Source: CAYONM01 sp964405325 (GTDB taxonomy: Bacteria > Planctomycetota > UBA11346). From it: 13,288 nucleotides of DNA. The stretch is taken from contig CAYONM010000100.1 of assembly GCA_964405325.1 (NCBI GenBank), positions 1 to 13,288 of the forward strand, written 5' to 3'. The notes below the pieces were generated by a model. The model was given only the letters and a program-made list of their open reading frames with translations, was not told the DNA's origin and did not search any database. The first letter of the stretch is position 1. Each line of letters starts with the position of its first letter. This document shows positions 8,114 through 13,288 of this stretch, one piece after another. Made by a program: the position numbers and the translations under genes.

Positions 8114-9130
8114 TCAGCCCTCGTAGCCGTTCGGATTGCCGGACTGCCAACGCCAGGTATCAACACACATGGCGTCCAGATCCAACTTGGCCTGCCAGCC
8201 GATCAGCTGTTTTGCCAGGCCCGGTTGCGCCCAGAGCTCGGCCACATCGCCGGGTCGGCGATCGACCGTTCTATAGGGGATCTGCTTGCCCACGGCACGC
8301 TCGAAGGCCTGAACCAGTTGCAGGACGGAATAGCCACAACCGGTGCCCAGGTTGATGGCGGTGCTACCGGACAGCTGATCAAAATGTGCCAACGCGGCAA
8401 CGTGTCCCTTGGCCAGATCGACCACATGGATGTAGTCGCGCACACCGGTGCCATCGGGGGTGGGATAATCGTTACCGAACACCGACAGCTGCTCGCGCCG
8501 GCCGACCGCCACCTGAGCGATGTAGGGCATCAGGTTGTTGGGAATGCCCTTGGGATCCTCACCGATGCGGCCCGAGGAATGCGCACCGATGGGATTGAAA
8601 TAGCGCAACAGCACGCAACGCCACCGCTGGTCGGCCACACAGAGATCGCTCATCATCTGTTCCATGTACAACTTGGTGCGACCGTAGGGATTGGTGGCAT
8701 CCAAGCGGGCGTCCTCAGTCACCGGAACCTGCTCGGGATCGCCGTAGACCGTCGCCGAAGAGCTGAACACCAGACGCGTGCAACCGACTTCAGTCAGAGC
8801 CTCCAGCAGGTTCATGGTACCGGTCAGGTTGTTGCGATAATAGCGCAGCGGCTGCGCGACGCTTTCGCCCACCGCCTTCAAAGCGGCGAAATGGATACAG
8901 GCGTCGAAGGGGCCGTGGGTCCGGATATCGCCAAGCAGATTGTCTTTTTCCAACAGATCCGTCGGCACCCATTCCAATTGCTTGCCGGTAATCTCCTGCA
9001 CCCGACGCAGGCTCTCCGGCGAGCTGTTGCAGAAATTATCGATTACGAAGACCTCATGACCTGACTCGAGCAGTTCAATGCAGGTGTGGCTGCCGATATA
9101 TCCGGCACCGCCGGTAACCAGAATGCGCAT
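8114..9130 (-). CDS. galE: UDP-glucose 4-epimerase
   Basis: Interconverts UDP-galactose and UDP-glucose using bound NAD+ in the cytoplasm. It serves galactose breakdown (Leloir pathway) and supplies UDP-galactose for surface polysaccharide. At 338 aa it matches the E. coli enzyme in length. The NAD-binding TGGAGYIGSH is at residues 6-15, the catalytic Ser is in FSSSATVYG (Ser124), and the Tyr-x-x-x-Lys pair is Tyr149/Lys153 in NPYGRTK. These numbers coincide with E. coli GalE. RYFNPIGAHSSG and DGTGVRDYIHV complete the substrate pocket. The ATG at 9130 has GTAGGAG 7 nt upstream. It lies 251 bp after pgk and 205 bp before the protease gene. No galK or galT is seen, so a role in glycan precursor supply is as likely as lactose catabolism. 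Confidence 0.97.
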   Translation of the reverse strand: MRILVTGGAGYIGSHTCIELLESGHEVFVIDNFCNSSPESLRRVQEITGKQLEWVPTDLLEKDNLLGDIRTHGPFDACIHFAALKAVGESVAQPLRYYRNNLTGTMNLLEALTEVGCTRLVFSSSATVYGDPEQVPVTEDARLDATNPYGRTKLYMEQMMSDLCVADQRWRCVLLRYFNPIGAHSSGRIGEDPKGIPNNLMPYIAQVAVGRREQLSVFGNDYPTPDGTGVRDYIHVVDLAKGHVAALAHFDQLSGSTAINLGTGCGYSVLQLVQAFERAVGKQIPYRTVDRRPGDVAELWAQPGLAKQLIGWQAKLDLDAMCVDTWRWQSGNPNGYEG

Positions 9131-9174
9131 GGATCTGCTCCTACCAGTGCAGAGGGTCGAGTCGCCACAGAGGG

Positions 9175-9206
9175 GCTGAGGAACTCAGCTTCCTCTAGAA
9201 GCTGAG
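9175..9206. other. Nested alternative hairpins in the pgk-galE gap
   Basis: The six-base arm GCTGAG occurs at 9175-9180 and 9201-9206, and its complement CTCAGC at 9184-9189 (and again at 9247-9252). This allows GCTGAG-GAA-CTCAGC (9175-9189), GAGGAA/TTCCTC (9178-9195), or a 9-bp stem CTCAGCTTC/GAAGCTGAG (9184-9206). These cannot all form together. In the galE direction the set lies 45-76 nt upstream of the start codon. Confidence 0.6.
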
Positions 9207-9255
9207 CCCGCAAAAACTTCGAGTAGAAAAAGTTGTTTTTTGCGGCCTCAGCTTC
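9198..9255. repeat. Long imperfect inverted repeat in the pgk-galE gap
   Basis: Outer arms GAAGCTGAG/CTCAGCTTC (9 bp), one mismatch, then CCGCAAAAA against TTTTTTGCGG (about 9 bp). A small bulge and AAGTT-type pairing follow, closing a loop near 9220-9230. The total is about 20 paired bases in 58 nt. The left outer arm is shared with the hairpin at 9184-9206, so the two folds compete. It could be a galE leader structure, a stabilising or processing stem for the pgk transcript, or a miniature mobile-element remnant. No target-site duplication is evident. Confidence 0.6.
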
Positions 9256-9259
9256 GGGG

Positions 9260-9282
9260 TTCTAGGGGCGCAGCCCCTAGAA
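9260..9282. repeat. Perfect 10-bp palindrome with GCA loop
   Basis: Arms TTCTAGGGGC and its exact complement surround GCA. The core AGGGGC-GCA-GCCCCT is close in form to the AGGGGGC-GTT-GCCCCCT hairpin of the two-hairpin repeat, but the flanks differ. It is therefore probably a second extragenic palindrome family or a diverged relative. It is symmetric and could fold in a transcript from either strand. Confidence 0.65.
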
Positions 9283-9330
9283 GAAAGCGCGAAAACCTGA
9301 CACCGACCGATACGATTGAACCCGTGGGTT

Positions 9331-9345
9331 CCGGGCGGCGCCCGG
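9331..9345 (-). terminator. Possible pgk 3' hairpin
   Basis: CCGGGC, loop GGC, GCCCGG. The 6-bp GC stem begins 37 nt beyond the pgk stop in the transcription direction. A further short palindrome (AACCCGTGGGTT, 9319-9330) lies next to it. There is no T-run, so termination is only suggested. Confidence 0.35.
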
Positions 9346-9381
9346 TTTGTAATCTCTGTCGCTTCGGTGTTGTGATGCTAA

Positions 9382-10620
9382 TCAGGCGTCTGACAGTGCG
9401 TCGACGCCGGGCAGGACCTTGCCTTCCAGCAATTCCAGGCTGGCACCGCCGCCGGTGGAGACATGGCTGACCTGATCAACGATACCATATTTCTTGGCTG
9501 CGGTGGCAGTATCACCGCCACCGATAATGGTGACCGCGCCACCCTTGGTGATTTCGGCCAAGGCAACCGCCATGGCCTCGGTGGCCTTGGCGAAGGCCGG
9601 GAACTCGAACACGCCGGCCGGGCCGTTCCAGACGACCGTCTTGGCGCGTTTGATCGCATCGACAAAGGTCTCGCTGCTCTTTGGGCCAACGTCCAGGCCC
9701 AGCCAACCGTCCGGAATGCCGCTCTCGTCGGTGGCCTCACCCACTTGGCCACGGTCAGAGAAGCTGTCGGCAGTGATGTAGTCGACGGGCAGGTGGATGG
9801 CCACGCCCTTGGCCTTGGCCTTCTCCATCAAGCCAGCAACGATCTTGGCGCCGTCCTCGTCGAACAGCGAGCTACCGATGGCAACGTTCTCCAGCACCTT
9901 TTTGAAGGTGAAGGCCATGCCGCCCCCGATCACCATCTCGTCGACCGTGTCCAAGAGATTTTCGATCAGCTGGATCTTGTCGGCCACCTTGGCGCCGCCG
10001 AGGATGGCCAGGAAGGGGCGGGCGGGATGGTCCAAAGCCTTGGCGAAATACTCCAATTCTTTCTTCAACAGGAAGCCGGCAGCCTTCTGCGGCAGGTCGA
10101 CACCGACCATGGAGCTATGAGCGCGGTGCGCGGTGCCGAAGGCGTCATTGACGTAGATATCGCCATGCTTGGTCAGGCTGGCGCGGAAAGCGGTGACCTT
10201 GGCCTCGTCGGCTTTGATCTTATTGCCATCAGCATCCTTGGCCTTGCCCTCTTCTTCAATGTGGAAACGCAGATTTTCCAGCAGCACCACCTGTCCAGGC
10301 TGCAGTGCGGCCGTGGCGGCTTCGGCAGCCGCGCCGACGCAATCGTCAACGAATTGAACCTCGCGGCCCAGCAGCTCCTGCAGCTTGGCGGCCACGGGGC
10401 GCAGGCTTTCGGCTTCGTTACGCTGACCATTCGGCCGACCCAGGTGGCTCATCAGCACCACGGCGGCTCCCTGGTCCAGGGCATGCTGGATGGTCGGCAA
10501 GGCGGCGTCGATGCGGGCGGTATTGGTGATCCCGCCGTCCTTCATCGGCACGTTGAAGTCGACGCGCATGAGCACGCGCTTACCGGCGAGGTCGCATTGA
10601 TCGATGCTGAGCTTGAGCAT
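9382..10620 (-). CDS. pgk: Phosphoglycerate kinase (long, eukaryote-resembling type)
   Basis: Transfers the acyl phosphate of 1,3-bisphosphoglycerate to ADP in cytoplasmic glycolysis, reversibly. The open frame runs back to 10881, but homology begins at the ATG at 10620 (MLKLSIDQCDLAGKRV) with AAGG upstream, giving 412 aa. N-domain motifs are RVDFNVP (19-25), SHLGRPNGQRNE (58-69), LLENLRFHIEEEG (113-125) and DAFGTAHRAHSSMVG (159-173). Hinge and C-domain motifs are ILGGAKVADKIQLI (206-219), IGGGMAFTF (231-239), WNGPAGVFE (331-339) and the nucleotide-binding GGGDTATAAKKYG (367-379). It is about 25 residues longer than E. coli Pgk (387 aa). The extra length includes an insert after LENLRFHIEEEG that, from memory, matches yeast PGK1 closely. 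A GC hairpin lies just upstream of the start. Confidence 0.96.
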   Translation of the reverse strand: MLKLSIDQCDLAGKRVLMRVDFNVPMKDGGITNTARIDAALPTIQHALDQGAAVVLMSHLGRPNGQRNEAESLRPVAAKLQELLGREVQFVDDCVGAAAEAATAALQPGQVVLLENLRFHIEEEGKAKDADGNKIKADEAKVTAFRASLTKHGDIYVNDAFGTAHRAHSSMVGVDLPQKAAGFLLKKELEYFAKALDHPARPFLAILGGAKVADKIQLIENLLDTVDEMVIGGGMAFTFKKVLENVAIGSSLFDEDGAKIVAGLMEKAKAKGVAIHLPVDYITADSFSDRGQVGEATDESGIPDGWLGLDVGPKSSETFVDAIKRAKTVVWNGPAGVFEFPAFAKATEAMAVALAEITKGGAVTIIGGGDTATAAKKYGIVDQVSHVSTGGGASLELLEGKVLPGVDALSDA

Positions 10621-10640
10621 GGGGAAGCCTTTCAGACAGG

Positions 10641-10661
10641 GCGGCCGACTCACCCGGCCGC
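10641..10661 (-). promoter_or_regulatory. GC hairpin in the pgk leader
   Basis: Perfect 7-bp arms GCGGCCG and CGGCCGC around a 7-nt loop, about 20 nt upstream of the pgk ATG and close to its AAGG ribosome site. It could influence translation or processing of a transcript coming from the upstream 100-aa gene. No U-tract follows. The function is inferred. Confidence 0.4.
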
Positions 10662-10741
10662 GGAACGCGCGCCATGCTCCGGAAGCGCCTGCACGGGCAA
10701 GCCCGAAGGCCACGGCAACCCGCCAGGCCCGGGAGTTTCCT

Positions 10742-10760
10742 GCCAGCGTTTCATGCTGGC
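10742..10760 (-). terminator. Possible 3' hairpin of the 100-aa gene
   Basis: GCCAGC and GCTGGC form a 6-bp stem with a 7-nt loop, 8 nt past the stop of the upstream gene. There is no T-run, so this may be a stabilising stem or chance rather than a terminator. Confidence 0.3.
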
Positions 10761-10768
10761 GGCAACAC

Positions 10769-11071
10769 TCACGAGGTGACCCCCATTCGCGACAAGGCGC
10801 GCTGGATGACCCCATCCAGGTGCGGCGCGGCGTCGGCCAGTTCACCGCGCTTGCCGTGGATTGCCGTGAAAAAGTCGGCACCGTTGTCGGTGGGTTTGAT
10901 GCCCACCATCACGAAACTCATCCCATCAACAGCGATCTGGATGGCTTTTTCCTGATCGGCACTCATTCCTGGAATGCCGGTGGCACCGCTGCCTTCGCCC
11001 GAAACCGGAGTATCGTGGTCGGAACCGGACTCGTCGGCGCCGGGAAACTGAATGATCTTGTCTTCGCTCAT
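10769..11071 (-). CDS. Conserved-looking hypothetical protein, 100 aa
   Basis: I do not recognise the family. I take the ATG at 11071 (MSEDKIIQFPG) because it is preceded by GGAAG 5 nt away. The ATG at 11083 would add four residues, and the longer open frame would run into the divergent gene. Residues 12-35 are an acidic, Gly/Ser-rich linker. Residues 36-95 look like a compact alpha/beta domain (MSADQEKAIQIA, FVMVGIKPTDNGADFFTAIHG, HLDGVIQRALSR). It has no signal peptide or membrane segment. The 148-bp gap to pgk, on the same strand, leaves co-transcription possible. The motif IKPTxxGADFF would be a good search handle. Confidence is that the ORF is real; its function is unknown. Confidence 0.65.
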   Translation of the reverse strand: MSEDKIIQFPGADESGSDHDTPVSGEGSGATGIPGMSADQEKAIQIAVDGMSFVMVGIKPTDNGADFFTAIHGKRGELADAAPHLDGVIQRALSRMGVTS

Positions 11072-11269
11072 GGCTTCTTCCATCAGAGGGGGCTCACGCG
11101 TCAGGCCCAAGCGCACGTCGCTCGATGATCCTGGGTCTGACGCTGCGCTCCATCCGATCCACCCCCGCTGCACGCCGCCTGTAGCAGCTTGAACGACAAT
11201 GCCGGTGGTGCTCGCCATCGTGCACGACCCGGAACAGCCAGCGACTCCTGCCTTGGCTCGGGCGCGAGC
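11072..11269. other. Divergent intergenic region, 198 bp
   Basis: This separates the leftward 100-aa gene from the rightward RNA methyltransferase and must hold promoters for both if they are transcription starts. I could not find a convincing -35/-10 pair on either strand. An 11-nt string at 11083-11093 matches the beginning of the extragenic two-hairpin repeat but lacks its second arm. In-frame codons upstream of 11270 (ATG at 11189) extend the methyltransferase frame but do not resemble the family. Confidence 0.5.
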
Positions 11270-12064
11270 ATGGACAGCATCCAGGCCATGACAACGTGGG
11301 AGCATACGTGGTGTTTGGTGCTGGTGCGCACCCAAGGCCCGATCAATCTCGGCCTGTGCCTCCGGGCCTGCGCCAACCTGGGCGTGACCGACATCCGCTT
11401 GGTCCGGCCGCAATGTGAGATCGATTGCGACGACAGTCGAAAGTTCGCCAATCACGCCCGCGCCAAACTGCTGGAGCTCCCCGTCTACACTGATCTGCCA
11501 GCAGCGGTCGCCGATTGCGACCTGGTCCTGGGCACCAGCGCCCGACCTCGCGATGGTGAACGCGGCGCGCCGCGACCGCTAGCTGACATTCCGGATCTGG
11601 TGCGCACCCAAGGCAGCCGCCGCAGCGCGCTGGTCTTCGGCAATGAGCAACATGGCCTGGATGATGACGAACTGTCCCGCTGCCAGGCTTTTCTGCACCT
11701 GGAAACCCCTGGCGATTATCCCAGTTATAATCTGAGCCATGCCGTGGCCATCGTCCTGCACGATCTGGTCTGCCAAGATCTGGACCTGCCCGCCACCGCT
11801 GCGCCACCAGCCGCCAGCCAAACGGACCGGGAACGCTTGCTGGAATACTGGATGCGCACCCTGCACCGTTTCCGCTTCTTCCGCCGCACCGGCCCACAGC
11901 ATTTCCAGCCACAACTACGAGCCATTCTCAACCGCTTGCCACTGCAGCGGGAAGACTGCGAAATCATCCGCGGCATGTTGGCGCAGTTCAACTACCACAT
12001 GCATCAGGACAAAGCGCCACCGCCCTGGCACGCCACCGACTTGCCACCAGATGGCCATGATTAG
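11270..12064 (+). CDS. trmJ: TrmJ-type SPOUT RNA 2'-O-methyltransferase
   Basis: A SpoU/TrmH-fold methyltransferase, most like TrmJ, which 2'-O-methylates the ribose of tRNA residue 32 as a homodimer. With the ATG at 11270 it is 264 aa; ATGs at 11189 and 11288 are alternatives, and none has a strong Shine-Dalgarno. Motif 1 is NLGLCLRACANLG (residues 26-38), keeping the family Asn and Arg. Motif 2 is ALVFGNEQHGL (120-130) and motif 3, in the knotted SAM pocket, is PSYNLSHAVAIV (151-162). LVLGTSARPR (85-94) also matches TrmJ. The C-terminal extension (WMRTLHRFRFF through IIRGMLAQF, 194-240) corresponds to the helical tail of E. coli TrmJ and favours TrmJ over TrmH. Substrate specificity remains inferred. 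dprA starts 9 bp downstream, so the two are probably co-transcribed. Confidence 0.87.
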   Translation: MDSIQAMTTWEHTWCLVLVRTQGPINLGLCLRACANLGVTDIRLVRPQCEIDCDDSRKFANHARAKLLELPVYTDLPAAVADCDLVLGTSARPRDGERGAPRPLADIPDLVRTQGSRRSALVFGNEQHGLDDDELSRCQAFLHLETPGDYPSYNLSHAVAIVLHDLVCQDLDLPATAAPPAASQTDRERLLEYWMRTLHRFRFFRRTGPQHFQPQLRAILNRLPLQREDCEIIRGMLAQFNYHMHQDKAPPPWHATDLPPDGHD

Positions 12065-12073
12065 CCTGCGCCC

Positions 12074-13168
12074 GTGAACGAGAGCGATGCCTGGTTGCGT
12101 TTGGCCCTGGTACCGGGCCTGGGGCCGTTGACGGCACAGAAGCTGCTGGCCCAGCTGGACGGGCCGCAAGACGTGTTCCGCCTGGGCATGAGCCAGCTGC
12201 AGCGCTTCGACGGCATCGGTGCCGGGCGCGCTCGGCGCATCTGCGACCCCGCTGGCGAAGAACTGCTCGCCAGCGAACGCGCTCGCTGTTACGCCCTGGG
12301 TATCCACATCAGCACCCTGGCCGATGCCGATTACCCCGAGGTCTTCCGCCGTCTGCCCGATCCACCACTCGCCATCTGGCAGCAGGGTGAATTGCAGCGG
12401 CATGATCGCATCGCCTTGGCGGTGGTCGGACCACGCACCCCCTCGGCCTACGGTCATCGTCAAGCGCATCTCTTGGCCGGTGGCCTGGCCCGCTTAGGCG
12501 TCACCGTGATCAGCGGCCTGGCCCGCGGCATCGATACCGTGGCGCATCAGGCGGCACTAGAAGCCGGTGGCCGCACCATTGCCGTACTGGGCTCCGGCCT
12601 GGCGCAGCCCTACCCGTCGGAAAACACCGGCCTGTTGCAGCGCATCGTTGCCGGCAAGGGCGCGGTGCTCAGCGAATTCCCGGCCGACATGAAGCCCGCT
12701 CCCGGCCACTTTCCCCGCCGCAACCGCTTGGTCGCCGCCCTCAGTCTAGGGGTGCTGGTGATCGAGGCCGACCAGCGCTCCGGCGCTCTGATCACCGCCC
12801 GCCTGGCCGCCGAGCAGGGCCATGAGGTGATGGCCCTGCCCGGACCCGTGGACCGCAACGAGAGCAAGGGCGCCAACCAACTGCTGCGCGACGGCGCCAC
12901 CTTGGTCACCAGTCTGGACGACATCATTCAGGAGATCGAAGCCTTCGGCACCCTGGCCGCCGTCAGCCCGCCACCACCGGATCGCAGTATCAAGCTGAAC
13001 AACCGCGAACGTGACATCTATACCCTGCTGGACGATACTCCGCGCAGCGTCGACGATCTGGTTCGGGTCAGCGGCCTGCCGGTGTCCGGGATCACCGCCA
13101 CCCTGATCAGTCTGGAATTGCGCCGCTGCGCCCGGAAGGTGGCCGGCGGCTACGTCAAAGCGCTCTAA
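12074..13168 (+). CDS. dprA: DNA-processing protein DprA
   Basis: Binds incoming single-stranded DNA during natural transformation and loads RecA. It is found in most bacteria, including ones not known to be competent. The 364-aa frame starts at a GTG 9 bp after the upstream stop. An N-terminal helix-hairpin-helix/SAM-like domain (LVPGLGPLTAQKLL, FDGIGAGRARRI; about 8-57) precedes the Rossmann-like core. The core has VVGPRTPSAYG (117-127), SGLARGIDTVAHQAAL (147-162), VLGSGL (171-176), FPRRNR (213-218), EADQRSGALITA (231-242) and LPGPV (255-259). A C-terminal winged-helix (DML1-like, about 307-364) is retained. Position 120 is Pro where GSR or GTR is usual. Full length and intact. Confidence 0.96.
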   Translation: MNESDAWLRLALVPGLGPLTAQKLLAQLDGPQDVFRLGMSQLQRFDGIGAGRARRICDPAGEELLASERARCYALGIHISTLADADYPEVFRRLPDPPLAIWQQGELQRHDRIALAVVGPRTPSAYGHRQAHLLAGGLARLGVTVISGLARGIDTVAHQAALEAGGRTIAVLGSGLAQPYPSENTGLLQRIVAGKGAVLSEFPADMKPAPGHFPRRNRLVAALSLGVLVIEADQRSGALITARLAAEQGHEVMALPGPVDRNESKGANQLLRDGATLVTSLDDIIQEIEAFGTLAAVSPPPPDRSIKLNNRERDIYTLLDDTPRSVDDLVRVSGLPVSGITATLISLELRRCARKVAGGYVKAL

Positions 13169-13171
13169 TCA

Positions 13172-13190
13172 GAGGGGGTGCTGCCTCCTC
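13172..13190. repeat. Diverged copy of the extragenic hairpin repeat, just after dprA
   Basis: It begins TCAGAGGGGG at 13169, as in the intact copies, then departs. GAGGGGG (13172-13178) still pairs with CCTCCTC (13184-13190) through one G-T wobble around a TGCTG loop. The second hairpin is lost. It starts within four bases of the dprA stop, so it may also serve as that gene's 3' stem. Only about 20-25 nt align. Confidence 0.5.
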
Positions 13191-13238
13191 GCGACTCCTT
13201 TAGAGATCGGAGAGCTTCTTCTCACCTGACGCCTCCCT

Positions 13239-13288
13239 CAGAGGGGGCGTTGCCCCCTCGCGCCTCCGGCGCACCCGCCAGCCGGGCT
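13239..13288. repeat. Extragenic two-hairpin repeat, copy B (runs to window end)
   Basis: Positions 13239-13284 are identical to 7976-8021, in the same orientation. The same 7-bp (AGGGGGC/GCCCCCT) and 5-bp (GCGCC/GGCGC) hairpins are kept. The last four bases differ by one from copy A, and the window ends there, so the true right boundary is not visible. It follows the diverged copy at 13172-13190 by about 50 nt, forming a loose tandem after dprA. Confidence 0.8.

Noticed and set aside
9240..9470. 76-codon plus-strand ORF across the palindromes and the pgk end
   Set aside because: It runs through inverted repeats and antisense to pgk, is Arg-rich and has no ribosome site.
9463..10779. 438-codon open frame on the plus strand opposite pgk
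   Set aside because: It is a shadow of pgk with low-complexity Gly/Val/His composition and no ribosome site; pgk motifs on the other strand are unambiguous.
10621..10881. N-terminal extension of pgk by 87 codons
   Set aside because: It overlaps the end of the 100-aa gene, has no similarity to Pgk, and the family start with AAGG upstream is at 10620.
11072..11455. N-terminal extension of the 100-aa protein to 228 aa
   Set aside because: It would overlap the divergent methyltransferase gene by almost 190 bp and has a biased Arg/Ala/Gly composition.
1..13288. tRNA or rRNA genes
   Set aside because: I saw no cloverleaf with a TTCRANYC-type T-loop and no rRNA landmarks in the gaps.

Overview
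The window looks like a GC-rich (roughly 60 %) Gram-negative bacterial chromosome. It carries a lipobox lipoprotein, a flagellin-glycosylation-type DUF115 protein, housekeeping genes (pgk, dprA, a TrmJ-type RNA methyltransferase) and small repetitive extragenic palindromes. I cannot fix the phylum. The lipoprotein protease and the repeats would suit a gammaproteobacterium, but the phosphoglycerate kinase is of an unusual, eukaryote-resembling type. No plasmid, phage, CRISPR or IS gene is visible.

Left end (1-2691, plus strand): a tightly coupled three-gene run. It holds the C-terminal part of a DUF115/Maf-type protein (cut by the window edge), an unrecognised 370-aa helical protein and a SAM-dependent methyltransferase. 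The genes overlap by 11 and 1 nt, so they are almost certainly co-transcribed. They read as a surface- or flagellin-glycan modification locus. The middle gene is the main unknown of the window.

Centre (2694-11071, minus strand, transcribed leftwards): an unrecognised 100-aa protein, pgk, galE, a subtilisin-family (S8) lipoprotein protease and lacZ, in that order. LacZ, GalE and Pgk join lactose/galactose use to central glycolysis, but no permease, galK, galT or regulator is present and the gaps are 97-251 bp. This is a loose same-strand series rather than a demonstrated operon. Each gap is rich in inverted repeats. The gap between pgk and galE has several mutually exclusive hairpins. The Shine-Dalgarno sequences of lacZ and of the protease lie inside dyads.

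Right end (11270-13168, plus strand): a TrmJ-type RNA methyltransferase followed 9 bp later by dprA, divergent from the 100-aa gene. After dprA come a diverged and an intact copy of a two-hairpin extragenic repeat. A 46-nt block of the intact copy is identical to one between galE and the protease gene.

I see no clear sigma-70 promoters and no classical U-tract terminators. All gaps are under 300 bp.
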